DNA of 64,000 nt from the NCBI GenBank assembly GCA_963722175.1, contig CAVRKA010000003.1, positions 496,001 through 560,000 on the forward strand. Direction: 5' to 3'. The notes beneath the pieces are model-generated. The model saw only the letters and a list, made by a program, of their open reading frames with translations, was not told the origin of the DNA and did not search any database. Of this stretch, positions 41,662 to 50,189 are shown one piece after another; the first letter of the stretch is position 1; each line of letters starts with the position of its first letter. The position numbers and the translations under genes were made by a program. This DNA is from WHSW01 sp963722175. GTDB lineage: Bacteria; Actinomycetota; Thermoleophilia; Solirubrobacterales; 70-9.

Positions 41662-42588
41662 CTACCGGCCGGCGGCGGCGTCGATCGCCTCGGCGAGCAC
41701 GGCGTCGAGGCGCTCCGGACGGATGTCGAACAGCTCCGCGCCGCTCGGGTCGTGGACGATCGACGGGGTGGTCAGCCCGAGGCTGATCTGCGAGGCGATC
41801 TCGCTGTCGCCGCCCGTGACGGCGCCGGCGCCGGCGGCGACGGTCGCCGGCCGCGCGACCTCACCCGACATCCGGATCCGTCGCGGCGGCTTGCGTCCCA
41901 GCGCCCGCGCCATCTCGTTGACGAGCTCGAGGTGGCTGACCACCTCGGGGCCGCCGATCTCGATCTCCCGTCCCGCCGTCTCGGGGACGTCGAGCGCCTC
42001 CCGCATGTAGTCGACGACGTCCTCGGCGCCGATCGGCTGCGTCTTCGTGTGCAGCCACGCCGGAGCCGGCAGCACCCGCAGGCGCTCGACGATCCCGCGC
42101 AGCAGCTCGTATGACTCGCTGCCGGGGCCGATCACCATCGCGGCGCGGAAGTAGGTCAGCGGCGGGCCCTCGTCGGAGAGCGCCCGGGCGGTCTCGTGGC
42201 GGGCGCTGAGATGCTTCGAGGTCTCCTCTTCGCCGAGCCCGCCGAGGTAGATCACGCGCTCGACCCCGGCGGCGCGGGCGAGGCGGCCGAAACGCCCGGC
42301 GGCGGCCCGCTCGATCGCAGGGTAGTCCTCGTCGTCGCCGATCATGTGGACGAGGAAGTAGGCGACCCGGACGCCCTCGAGCGCCTCCGCCACGCCGCCC
42401 GGACGGGTGAGGTCGGCGACCGCGAGCTCGCAGCCGAGCCCGGCGAGCTCGCGCGCCGCGTCGGCCTCCGGGTCGCGGACCAGGCAGCGGACCTCGAACC
42501 CGTCCTCGACCAGGCGGCGGGCGAGCAGCCCGCCGATGAAGCCGGTCGCTCCGGTGACGAGGATCCGGCCGTCGCCCCCGCCCGTCAC
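41662..42588 (-). CDS. NAD(P)-binding atypical SDR (NmrA/complex-I-like)
   Basis: A 308-residue Rossmann protein with the loop ILVTGATGFIGGLLARRL at its N-terminus and RLARAAGVERVIYLGGLGEE further on. There is no YxxxK pair in the usual place, so it belongs to the atypical SDR/NAD(P)H-binding group, which includes sensors and reductases. The GTG start at 42588 lies one base after the stop of the upstream gene, showing tight coupling. It is third in the monooxygenase operon. Confidence 0.83.
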   Translation of the reverse strand: MTGGGDGRILVTGATGFIGGLLARRLVEDGFEVRCLVRDPEADAARELAGLGCELAVADLTRPGGVAEALEGVRVAYFLVHMIGDDEDYPAIERAAAGRFGRLARAAGVERVIYLGGLGEEETSKHLSARHETARALSDEGPPLTYFRAAMVIGPGSESYELLRGIVERLRVLPAPAWLHTKTQPIGAEDVVDYMREALDVPETAGREIEIGGPEVVSHLELVNEMARALGRKPPRRIRMSGEVARPATVAAGAGAVTGGDSEIASQISLGLTTPSIVHDPSGAELFDIRPERLDAVLAEAIDAAAGR

Positions 42589-42589
42589 G

Positions 42590-43225
42590 TCAGCGCTCCC
42601 ACCCGGAGGACGGCAGCTCGAGGCGGGCGAGCGAGCGCAGGAAGGCGTTGCAGACGAGCACGTGAATCCGCAACTGGGTCTGCCCGTAGAGCCGGGCCCC
42701 GAAACGCGCGAAGCGCCCCGAGCCCCGCAGCCACGGGTAGAAGTTCCGCACCTCGAGCGCCACCCGCAGCGTCTCATCGGGCCTGTCCGCCGCCGGGTCG
42801 CGCCGGGCGACCGTGATCCGCAGGAAGCCGTTGCGGTCCCGGCCCCGGCCCTCGCGCGCGACCAGCAGGCCGCGGTCGATCACCCAGGTCACCTGGCCCC
42901 GGTCGGGCCCGGTCTCGTACTCGGGGGCGTGGAAGGTGAGCAGCGGCAGCCGCCGGCTGAGCAGCACGACCTGGCGCGAGTCCGGTCCGTAGACCACCCG
43001 GATCAGCCCGAGGGTCACGCGGCTGAGCCAGGCCCAGTAGGCGCGGGCCAGCCGCGCCAGGTACTCGGGCTTCCAGAGCTCGGCGACGAGCTCGCGCGGC
43101 ATCGTCACCTCGGCCTCCTGGACCGAGGTCACGGCGCCCGTCTCGGGCACGCGCTCGCTCTCCGCCGAGCGGATCAGGCGGACGCGGGCGCGGTCGGTTC
43201 GGTTACGAGACAGGAGCGCGATCAC
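42590..43225 (-). CDS. Conserved protein of unknown function in monooxygenase operon
   Basis: A 211-residue protein without signal peptide. The central part is beta-rich (RQVVLLSRRLPLLTFHAPEY, GQVTWVIDRGLLVARE, GFLRITVARRD), flanked by helices (WKPEYLARLARAYWAWLSRV). No family recognised. It starts by GTG inside the end of the monooxygenase gene (23-base overlap) and ends one base before the SDR start, so its synthesis is coupled to both. Probably an accessory factor of the same pathway. Confidence 0.7.
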   Translation of the reverse strand: MIALLSRNRTDRARVRLIRSAESERVPETGAVTSVQEAEVTMPRELVAELWKPEYLARLARAYWAWLSRVTLGLIRVVYGPDSRQVVLLSRRLPLLTFHAPEYETGPDRGQVTWVIDRGLLVAREGRGRDRNGFLRITVARRDPAADRPDETLRVALEVRNFYPWLRGSGRFARFGARLYGQTQLRIHVLVCNAFLRSLARLELPSSGWER

Positions 43226-44708
43226 CCGTTACTGGTACCACGGACGGCTCGATCCGCGGCGCACCCACGTGCTCGGCCGGGTCGAAGCGCCGCAGCGCGC
43301 GGGCGAAGCGGAAGCTGAAATCGGGCCACAGCGAGGTGTTGCGGCCGTTGCGGTCCAGGTACCAGCTCGAACAGCCGCCCTCCAGCCAGACGGTGCCTGG
43401 CATCCGCGCCTGGATCGCCTCGTTCCAGTCGTGCTGTGAGTCGGCCGTGACCTCGACGGTTTCGAGGCCGGTGGCGCGCATGTGGTCGAGCGCCCCCATC
43501 ACGTAGCCGGCCTGGGCCTCCGCCATGTAGACGACGGAGTTGTGGCCGAGCCCGGTGTTCGGCCCGAGCAGCAGGAAGAGGTTCGGAAAGCCCGCGACGG
43601 TCGTCCCGCGATGCGCCTGCGGACTGCCCTCCCAGTGCTCGGCGAGCGTGCGCCCGTCGCCGTCGACGACCCGTTCGGCAATCGGCATGTCGAGAACGTG
43701 AAAGCCAGTGCCGCAGATGATCGTGTCGACCTCGCGCTCGCTGCCGTCGGTCCCGACGACGGTGCGGCCACGAACCTCGGCGATCCCCTCGCAGAGCACC
43801 TCGACGTTCGGCTGATCGAGCGCCGGGAGGTAGTCGTTCGCAACCAGGATCCGCTTGCAGCCCGGCAGGTAGTCCGGGGTCAGCTTGGTGCGCAGCTCGC
43901 GGTCGGCGACCGATCGCCTCAGGTGGGTCAGGCCGACCCGCTTGAGCGCCGGGGCGAAGGCGACCCGCAGCATCGGAATCGCGATCGCCTCCCGGGCCCA
44001 GTAGATCGCCGAACGCACCGCGCGCTGCAGCGCCGGGATGCGCCGGAAGAGGGCCTTTTCGGCCCTTGTGATCGTCCGCTGGCGGCGCGGCATCACCCAC
44101 GGTGCGGTGCGCTGGAACAGGTGCAGCCGCTCGACCTCGGGCTGGATCTGCGGCACGAACTGGATCGCGCTCGCGCCGGTGCCGATCACGGCGACCCGCT
44201 CGCCGGCGAGATCATGGTCGTGGTCCCAGGTCGCCGAGTGGAACAGGTGACCCTCGAAGTCCTGCAGGCCGGGGACGTCGGGCAGCTTCGGCTCGTGGAG
44301 CGGCCCGGCGCCGGCGATCACGATCCGGGCGCTGAGCTCGCCGCTCGAGGTGTGCAGGCGCCAGCGCCTCGCCCCTGCGTCCCAGGTCGCCTGCTCGACC
44401 TCGCAGCCGAAGCGAACGTGCTCGACCAGACCCTCGTCGGCGGCGACCCGGCGCAGGTAGTCGAAGATCTCCCCCTGGGGCGAGAACGACTCGCTCCACT
44501 CGGGGTTCGGGGCGAACGAGAACGAGTAGACGTGGCTTGGGACGTCGCAGCGACAGCCCGGGTACGTGTTCTCGCGCCAGGTGCCACCAACCTCACGGGC
44601 GCGCTCGAGGATGACGAAGTCGTCGCGACCGGAGCGCTTCAGGCGCGCGGCCATCGCCAGGCCGGAGAACCCGCTGCCGACGATCGCGATGTCTGTCTCT
44701 CGTTCCAT
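43203..44708 (-). CDS. Flavin monooxygenase, Baeyer-Villiger type
   Basis: A 501-residue FAD/NADPH enzyme. The FAD loop is IAIVGSGFSGLAMAARL (residues about 6-22), the NADPH loop is VAVIGTGASAIQFVPQI, and between them FEGHLFHSATWDHD exactly fits the Baeyer-Villiger fingerprint F-x-G-x-x-x-H-x-x-x-W-[P/D]. It should insert oxygen next to a ketone carbonyl, forming an ester or lactone, or oxygenate a heteroatom. It leads a four-gene operon and is divergent from a TetR gene, with paired palindromes in the gap. ATG 44708. Substrate unknown; steroid or terpene-like ketones are common for the family. Confidence 0.92.
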   Translation of the reverse strand: MERETDIAIVGSGFSGLAMAARLKRSGRDDFVILERAREVGGTWRENTYPGCRCDVPSHVYSFSFAPNPEWSESFSPQGEIFDYLRRVAADEGLVEHVRFGCEVEQATWDAGARRWRLHTSSGELSARIVIAGAGPLHEPKLPDVPGLQDFEGHLFHSATWDHDHDLAGERVAVIGTGASAIQFVPQIQPEVERLHLFQRTAPWVMPRRQRTITRAEKALFRRIPALQRAVRSAIYWAREAIAIPMLRVAFAPALKRVGLTHLRRSVADRELRTKLTPDYLPGCKRILVANDYLPALDQPNVEVLCEGIAEVRGRTVVGTDGSEREVDTIICGTGFHVLDMPIAERVVDGDGRTLAEHWEGSPQAHRGTTVAGFPNLFLLLGPNTGLGHNSVVYMAEAQAGYVMGALDHMRATGLETVEVTADSQHDWNEAIQARMPGTVWLEGGCSSWYLDRNGRNTSLWPDFSFRFARALRRFDPAEHVGAPRIEPSVVPVTGDRAPVS

Positions 44709-44732
44709 GCTTTCCTCTCGCTGCCGCTTGGA

Positions 44733-44763
44733 GTTACACAACTGTAAGTTACGGTGGTGTAAC
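44733..44763. promoter_or_regulatory. Tandem TetR-type operators between monooxygenase and TetR genes
   Basis: TTACA-CAAC-TGTAA (44734-44747) and GTTAC-GGTGGT-GTAAC (44748-44763) are two exact palindromes in a row. The outer arms GTTACAC (44733-44739) and GTGTAAC (44757-44763) are also inverted. The second site ends ten bases before the TetR start codon, so its binding would block both promoters. Confidence 0.7.
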
Positions 44764-44773
44764 CTAGCACATC

Positions 44774-45382
44774 ATGGAGGCGAGCGCCACCCGCAAACGC
44801 ATGAGCGCGGCCGCGCGCCGCGAGCAGCTGCTGGACGTGACCAAGGAGATCGTCGGCGAGGACGGCTTCCACGCCGTCTCGATCGAGGCGGTCGCCCGCC
44901 GCGCCGGGATCACCCGGCCGGTCGTCTACGGCCACTTCGGCGACCTCCCAGGGCTGCTCGAGGCGATGGTCGAGCGCGAGGCCCAGCGCGCCCTCGCCCA
45001 GCTCGCCCAGATCCTCCCTCCCCGCCTGGCCGATCGCGGCAGTCCGCGCGAGGACCTGCTGGTCGCGCTCCGCGGCTACCTGGAGGCGGTCGCCGCCGAT
45101 CCCGTCACGTGGCGGCTCGTCCTGATGCCGCCCGAGGGCGCGCCGGCGGTGCTGCGCGACACGATCACCGACGGACGCAACGCGGTCGTCGCCGCGCTCG
45201 CCGAGGTCGTCCGGCCGGGCTTCGGGTCGACCGCCGAGTCGCCGGACCCCGAGCTCACCGCCCGCACGCTCTCGGCGGTGTCCGACGAGGCCGCGCGCCT
45301 GCTGCTCACGGACCCCGGCACCTACTCGATCGATCGCCTGCTCGCCCACTCGGGCTGGCTCCTCACCCGGCTGGCGCCCTAG
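44774..45382 (+). CDS. TetR/AcrR-family transcriptional regulator
   Basis: A 202-residue TetR protein: AAARREQLLDVTKEIVGEDG starts the DNA-binding domain, and VARRAGITRPVVYGHFGDL is the recognition helix. The C-terminal domain is helical with no cofactor motif. ATG 44774 has no clear Shine-Dalgarno sequence, and the operator lies immediately before it, so the mRNA may have a very short or absent leader. It most likely represses itself and the divergent monooxygenase operon, with a pathway compound as inducer. Confidence 0.88.
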   Translation: MEASATRKRMSAAARREQLLDVTKEIVGEDGFHAVSIEAVARRAGITRPVVYGHFGDLPGLLEAMVEREAQRALAQLAQILPPRLADRGSPREDLLVALRGYLEAVAADPVTWRLVLMPPEGAPAVLRDTITDGRNAVVAALAEVVRPGFGSTAESPDPELTARTLSAVSDEAARLLLTDPGTYSIDRLLAHSGWLLTRLAP

Positions 45383-45424
45383 GCGCCGCTCGGCAGACCG
45401 AAGCGGGCGGTAGCTTTCCGCGGC

Positions 45425-45991
45425 GTGATCGGCCTGATCGTCGCCGCCGTCATCGTGGTCGCAATCGTGGCCTTCGTCTGGCTGACCTACAACCGGATGG
45501 TCGGCAAGCGCCAGGCGACCGAGAACAGCTGGGCGCAGATCGAGGTCGCGCTGAAGCGCCGCCACGACCTGATCCCGGCGCTGGTCGAGTCGGTGAAGGG
45601 CTACGCCACCCACGAGCGGACGACGTTCGAGAACGTAACCACCGCGCGCAGCACGGCGATCGCCGCCCAGGGGCCGGCGAGCAAGGCGGCGGCCGAGGCG
45701 GATGTCGGCCGCGGCACCCAGCAGCTGCTCGTCGTCGCCGAGGCCTACCCCGAGCTCGAGGCCTCGAAGAACTTCTCCAAGCTCCAGGACGACCTCCGCG
45801 AGGCCGAGGACCAGATCGCGATCACCCGCCGCGTCTACAACGACACGGTGGAGACCTACAACACCCTGATCCAGGTCTTCCCCGCGGTGATCGTCGCCCG
45901 CAGCTTCGGCTTCGACCGGCGCGAGTTCTTCGACGCCCCGGCCGGAGCCGAGATCGCGCCACAGGTCAGCCTCTCCCCCGGTCCGGCATGA
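45425..45991 (+). CDS. lemA: LemA-family membrane protein
   Basis: A 188-residue protein with one N-terminal membrane helix (IVAAVIVVAIVAFVWLTYN) and a long helical bundle typical of LemA: QATENSWAQIEVALKRRHDL, LIPALVESVKGYATHE, ARRVYN-type end (ITRRVYNDTVETYN) and FPAVIVARSFGFDRREFF. The helix bundle lies outside or at the membrane face; the function of LemA proteins is not settled. GTG start. Its stop overlaps the start of the DUF2207 gene, a pairing frequent in bacteria. Confidence 0.93.
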   Translation: MIGLIVAAVIVVAIVAFVWLTYNRMVGKRQATENSWAQIEVALKRRHDLIPALVESVKGYATHERTTFENVTTARSTAIAAQGPASKAAAEADVGRGTQQLLVVAEAYPELEASKNFSKLQDDLREAEDQIAITRRVYNDTVETYNTLIQVFPAVIVARSFGFDRREFFDAPAGAEIAPQVSLSPGPA

Positions 45992-47829
45992 CGGCGATCC
46001 GACCGGCGACGTCCGCGCTGCTCGCCCTGGCGCTGAGCCTCCTGCTCGCCGCGCCCGCCTTCGGCCGCAGCGCCGACATCACCGACGCCGACGTCTCGCT
46101 GCGCCTCGCCCCGGACGGCAGCCTGCTGGTCAACGAGCGGCTGAGGTTCGACTACGACGGCCACTTCGAGGGCTCCTACCGCGACATCATCCTCCGCCAC
46201 GACGAGCGGATCACCGACGTGACCCTGAGCCAGGACGGCCGCAGGTTCCAGCCGGGAGGGAACACGGCGCTCGGCAGCGACGATCGGCCCGCGGTGTTCG
46301 GCACCGAGGAGTTCGGCGACACGTACCGGATCGTCTGGCACTACCGGGCGACCGACGAGCAGCGGACGACGGAGATCAGCTACCGGGTGATCGACGCCGT
46401 GATCGCCTATGACGACGTGCTCGACATCGGCTGGGGGGTGTGGGGCGACCAGTGGGACTTCGACCTCGACCATCTGACCGCGAGCTTCACCAACCCGGCG
46501 CTCGACCCCGACGACCCGCTCTACAGGGTCTGGGGCCACGTCGTCAACGTCGACGAAGCGGAGCGGATCGACGGCGAGACCGTCCGCGGCACCGGCAAGG
46601 CGACGCTCGAGGCCGACGACGTCGATTCCGGGGCCGGCGTCGAGCTGCGGGTGACGATGCCGCGCGACCCGGCCAAGGACTATCCGGCGGCCCGGCACGA
46701 GGCAGGCGAGGGCCTGCCCGAGATCCTCGCCTTCGAGCAGGACCTCACCGACGACTTCAATTCACCCTGGAACAGGTTCAAGCGCTTCGCGGCCAAACAC
46801 GCCTTCGTGCTCGCGCTCGGGATCGCGGCGATCGCCTGGCTGATCACCCTGCTGCTCGCCTGGCTGGCCCGTGAGCGGGACTCCGGGGTGCCCGAGTACC
46901 TGCCCGAGCCGCCCGACGACGCCGACCCCGCGGTCGCCTACGGGCTCGCTCACGAGGGCGGCAACAGCACCAACACGGTGCTCGCGACCCTGCTCGACCT
47001 CGTCGACCGCGGCTACTACGAGACCAGCCAGGCGACGACCGAGGACGAGAAGCTCGACCTGGCGCTGAAGCAGCGGGCGGACCGGCCCGCGGATGAGCTC
47101 ACCGACTACGAGCAGGACGTGCTCGCCTTCTTCGACGAGCTGCTCGGCGGCAAGCAGGTCGCCATGAGCGACATGAAGGACGAGATCCCCCAGCACTCGG
47201 AGGTCTGGCGGGGCCGCTGGGAGCGGATGACCGAGAAGCTCGACGAGGCCGAGAGCGGGGAGCTGGTCTGGGACCGCAACCTGAACTGGGCGCGCTGGCT
47301 GACCGTGCTCGGCTCGATCCTCGCGTTCGGGGCCGTGATCCTGATCGCGCTGGCCGAGGGGAAGGGCTGGATCGCCGCCTCGATCGTCGCCTTCGTGACC
47401 GTGATCGGGATCCTTGCGATGTCGGCGACCCGCTTCAAGCGCCTCGACGCCGACCACAGCGAGCGCATTGCCCGCTGGCAGGCGTTCGAGCGCTGGACCG
47501 GCGACTTCCCGCGCCTCTCCGACGACCCGCCGGCCACGCTCGAGCTGTGGAAGCGCATCCTCGTCTTCGGGGTCGCCTTCGGCACCGCCGAGCGGATGAT
47601 CGAGTCCGGGCGCATCCCCGCGCCGGTGGTCGCCGACGCCACGGCCGGCAGCCACTGGAGCTCCTACGCCTTCGTCGGCGGCTTCAACTCGTCCGCCTTC
47701 GACGGCTCCGGCTTCAGCTCCGGCTTCTCCTCCCAGGTGGCGCCGCAGAGCTCGTCGACCGGCGGTGGCGGGGGCTTCTCCGGCGGTGGCGGGGGCTTCT
47801 CCGGCGGTGGTGGCGGCGGGTCCTGGTAG
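45988..47829 (+). CDS. DUF2207 membrane protein
   Basis: A 613-residue protein: signal peptide (ends AAPAFGRS), an outward beta-rich DUF2207 domain (residues 25-250: ITDADVSLRLAPDGSLLVNE, FEGSYRDIILRHDERI), a membrane helix (AFVLALGIAAIAWLITLLLAW), a cytoplasmic helical region, two more membrane helices near 455-495, and a Gly/Ser tail with repeated GGGGGFSGG, which is usual for this family. It overlaps the LemA stop by four bases (ATGA). The two proteins probably work together in the envelope; their role is unknown. Confidence 0.9.
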   Translation: MTAIRPATSALLALALSLLLAAPAFGRSADITDADVSLRLAPDGSLLVNERLRFDYDGHFEGSYRDIILRHDERITDVTLSQDGRRFQPGGNTALGSDDRPAVFGTEEFGDTYRIVWHYRATDEQRTTEISYRVIDAVIAYDDVLDIGWGVWGDQWDFDLDHLTASFTNPALDPDDPLYRVWGHVVNVDEAERIDGETVRGTGKATLEADDVDSGAGVELRVTMPRDPAKDYPAARHEAGEGLPEILAFEQDLTDDFNSPWNRFKRFAAKHAFVLALGIAAIAWLITLLLAWLARERDSGVPEYLPEPPDDADPAVAYGLAHEGGNSTNTVLATLLDLVDRGYYETSQATTEDEKLDLALKQRADRPADELTDYEQDVLAFFDELLGGKQVAMSDMKDEIPQHSEVWRGRWERMTEKLDEAESGELVWDRNLNWARWLTVLGSILAFGAVILIALAEGKGWIAASIVAFVTVIGILAMSATRFKRLDADHSERIARWQAFERWTGDFPRLSDDPPATLELWKRILVFGVAFGTAERMIESGRIPAPVVADATAGSHWSSYAFVGGFNSSAFDGSGFSSGFSSQVAPQSSSTGGGGGFSGGGGGFSGGGGGGSW

Positions 47830-47952
47830 CTGGAGCTGGTCGCGCTACTCTCGGTGTACGCCGACGCATCTGCCAACGGCGCCGGCCGCCAACGGATGAG
47901 CGGACCGTGCACGACCGTGCGCGGGACGGGCATCACGAGCGAGGAGGCTCGA

Positions 47953-48399
47953 ATGAGCCACGATGGGCTGAGGGCCACGGGGACGGAGCTGTCGTCGATC
48001 ACGGTCGCGATGGTCCAGCTTCACCGCCGCTTCTACGGGAAGGGGCCGACCGAGGCGAAGACCTACGCGATCAACGACACGATCCTCTGCATGCTGAAGG
48101 GGGGCTTCACGACCGTCGAGCAGACGCTGATCGCCGACGGCAAGATCGACGAGGTCGAGGGCATCCGTCGCAGCTTCCAGAGGACGATGAAGGAGCGATT
48201 CGTCGAGGTGATCGAGAAGACGCTCGACCGCAGGGTGCTCGGCCACCTGAGCCAGATCAACGCCGACCCCGACGTCGCGATCGAGCTCTTCCTGCTCGAG
48301 CCGCACGCCGACAAGCTGCTCGGCGAGCACGAGCTGCAATTCGAGCCCGAGGCGGAGGAGGATCTGTTTCAGGTGCCCGGCCGAATACCGGGCCCCTGA
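47953..48399 (+). CDS. DUF2294 (MpsC-like) protein, paralogue 1
   Basis: A 148-residue protein matching the DUF2294 pattern: SITVAMVQLHRRFYGKGPTE, LKGGFTTVEQTLIADGK, RRSFQRTMKERFVEVIE and VLGHLSQINADPDVAIELFLLE. Pfam now names the family after MpsC of the staphylococcal MpsABC membrane-potential system, but actinobacterial members stand alone and have no proven role. It has a strong GAGGAGG ribosome-binding site at ATG 47953. It lies on the opposite strand from its two paralogues, next to the sigma-factor cluster, which suggests stress-linked expression. Confidence 0.82.
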   Translation: MSHDGLRATGTELSSITVAMVQLHRRFYGKGPTEAKTYAINDTILCMLKGGFTTVEQTLIADGKIDEVEGIRRSFQRTMKERFVEVIEKTLDRRVLGHLSQINADPDVAIELFLLEPHADKLLGEHELQFEPEAEEDLFQVPGRIPGP

Positions 48400-48417
48400 G
48401 CTCGAACCGCTGGACGG

Positions 48418-48783
48418 CTAATTGTCCTTGGGGACGAGCCGGAAGAACTCGATCGAGTAGAGCGGCTCGATGTTCATCGCGCTGATGAAGCTGAGCACCT
48501 GGCGGCCGGTGGCGTGCTCGATGATCGCCAAGAAGGTCGGGGCGATCGCCTGCTGAAACGCCTCTCGGGTCAGCTTCACGGCATCGACCTCTCCCGCGTC
48601 CAACAGGGTCCGCTCAGCCGGCGTCAGCACGACGTCGATCACCGCGATCACGGTGTCCTTGCCGAACTGAACGTCGATGTTGGTCGCCCCGGTCCCGTAG
48701 GAGTCCAGGTGGACCCGCAGCAGCTCGTCGGCGATCGCGGCCGCAACCTCGGTTTCGCCGGGGTCGACCGGGGCCGGCGTCAC
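48418..48783 (-). CDS. DUF2294-like protein, paralogue 3 (divergent)
   Basis: A 121-residue protein, more diverged than its neighbours but sharing the order DELLRVHLDSYGTGAT, VVLTPAERTLLDAGE, REAFQQAIAPTFLAIIEHAT and VLSFISAMNIEPLYSIEFFRL. The shortened N-terminus and altered GKGP-type turn (GTGATN) set it apart. GTG start at 48783 overlaps the stop of paralogue 2 by four bases, so they are co-translated and may form a heteromer (inference). Confidence 0.75.
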   Translation of the reverse strand: MTPAPVDPGETEVAAAIADELLRVHLDSYGTGATNIDVQFGKDTVIAVIDVVLTPAERTLLDAGEVDAVKLTREAFQQAIAPTFLAIIEHATGRQVLSFISAMNIEPLYSIEFFRLVPKDN

Positions 48784-49202
48784 TGGTCGCCTCCGGGATC
48801 AGGAACGGCGTTGTCCGGAACGCGCGGCTCGAACAGGAACAGCTCGATCGCGGCTCCGGTGTCCAGGTCCACCTGGCTGATCAGGGTTCGCACGGGGCGG
48901 TTCGTGGTCTGCTCGACGATCTCGACGAACGCGTCCTTGACGGCCTCCTGGAACGCCATCCGCGTCGTCTGCACATGCTCGCCCTTGCCGGCCGCGATCA
49001 GCGTCCGCTCGGCCGGAGTGAAGATCTCCTCCAGGACCGAGAGCAGGTAGTCCTGGGTGATGTAGGTCTTGGCGCGGGTCGGCCCTCGCCCATAGAGGCG
49101 AGCGTGCAACTGGACGATCTGCCTCGAGACATGCGAGGAAACCTCGCCCAGATCGGTGCGCGGGTGGCCGTCTTGGCGCGATTCGATTTCGTCAGAACGC
49201 AT
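48780..49202 (-). CDS. DUF2294 (MpsC-like) protein, paralogue 2
   Basis: A 140-residue DUF2294 protein: VSRQIVQLHARLYGRGPTRA, IFTPAERTLIAAGKGEHV, RMAFQEAVKDAFVEIVE, RTLISQVDLDTGAAIELFLFEP. ATG 49202 is chosen because AAGGAG lies seven bases before it; the longer frame upstream has no family similarity. It forms a two-gene operon with paralogue 3 and lies just downstream of the sigma-factor gene on the same strand, 222 bases after its stop. Confidence 0.83.
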   Translation of the reverse strand: MRSDEIESRQDGHPRTDLGEVSSHVSRQIVQLHARLYGRGPTRAKTYITQDYLLSVLEEIFTPAERTLIAAGKGEHVQTTRMAFQEAVKDAFVEIVEQTTNRPVRTLISQVDLDTGAAIELFLFEPRVPDNAVPDPGGDQ

Positions 49203-49424
49203 CACGGCTCCTTGGTGCTCGTAGCGAGGCGGCCGTAACGCGATGGTTGTCTGATGACCATCCGCCCTGACCGATACCGGGAGCCGCTTGCTTCGGCCTC
49301 GTTTGCATGAGGAGGGGCCCTGCCGGTCGCCGAACTCCGCGACCAGCCTGATCGTCCGATCAACGCCGCCGAAGCACTCAGGCACACCCAGCATACGCTG
49401 CGCGCCCGGACATCGGTGGATTTC

Positions 49425-50189
49425 TCAGCCGGTGGCGCCCGCGTCGCCCCGCACCGAGGCGAGCAGCTTGTCGAGCGCGCTCCGCGAGATCCGCGAGACC
49501 TGCATCTGCGAGACGCCGATCCGGTCGCCGATCGCGCGCTGCGGGATCCCATGCTCGAAGCGGAGCCCGAGCACGAGCCGCTCGCGGTCGGTCAGCTCCG
49601 CGGTCGCGCACGCGAGGTTGGCCTCGACTCGGTCGTACGCGGTGTCCTCGGAGCCGATCGAGTCGCCGACGGTCGCGCTGCCGTCCTCGTCGCTTCGGGG
49701 CGCGTCCATCGACAGGGTCGAACGGGCCGCCGCCCCCGCGAGCGCCTCGCGGACCGCCTCCGGTTCGAGCTCGAGCTCAGCGGCGATCTCGTCGATCGTC
49801 GGCTCGCGCCCGAGCTCGTGGGCGAGGTTGCGCTCCGCCTTCGCCACCGCCATCGAGGTCTCCTGGAGGTCGCGCGGCAGGCGGAGGTTCCAGACCCGGT
49901 CGCGGAAGTGGCGCTTGATCTCGCCCAGGATCGTCGGGACCGCATAGGCGGCGAATGGCCGCGCCCGGGCGGGATCGAACCCTTGGATCGCCTTCACGAG
50001 CCCCAGCTCGGCGACCTGGACGAGGTCCTCGAGCGGCTCGGTGCCGCCCTTGTAGCGCCGGGCGAGCGAGCGGGCGAGGGGCCGGTAACGGACCACCAGT
50101 CGCTCGAGTAGCTCGGGGCTCCGCTGGTTCGCGAAGCTCTCGAGGAGCTTCTCGTCGTTGTCTAGAGGGCTCGGTCTCGCGGATTGCAT
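49425..50189 (-). CDS. RNA polymerase sigma factor, SigB/SigF/SigG subfamily
   Basis: A 254-residue alternative sigma factor. Region 2 contains LVVRYRPLARSLARRYKGG, LEDLVQVAELGLVKAIQGFD and the -10-contacting segment around YAVPTILGEIKRHFRD. Region 3 follows with LAHELGREPTIDEIAAEL, and region 4 with LTDRERLVLGLRFEHGIPQ and a helix-turn-helix RAIGDRIGVSQMQVSRISR. ATG 50189 has AGGAGG upstream. It is surrounded by STAS and HATPase genes, as expected of a factor held by an anti-sigma kinase, and has a SigF-like promoter upstream, suggesting it drives itself. Confidence 0.93.
   Translation of the reverse strand: MQSARPSPLDNDEKLLESFANQRSPELLERLVVRYRPLARSLARRYKGGTEPLEDLVQVAELGLVKAIQGFDPARARPFAAYAVPTILGEIKRHFRDRVWNLRLPRDLQETSMAVAKAERNLAHELGREPTIDEIAAELELEPEAVREALAGAAARSTLSMDAPRSDEDGSATVGDSIGSEDTAYDRVEANLACATAELTDRERLVLGLRFEHGIPQRAIGDRIGVSQMQVSRISRSALDKLLASVRGDAGATG

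Noticed and set aside
47761..47829. Tandem GGCGGTGGCGGGGGCTTC-type DNA repeats
   Set aside because: They encode the Gly/Ser tail usual in DUF2207 proteins.
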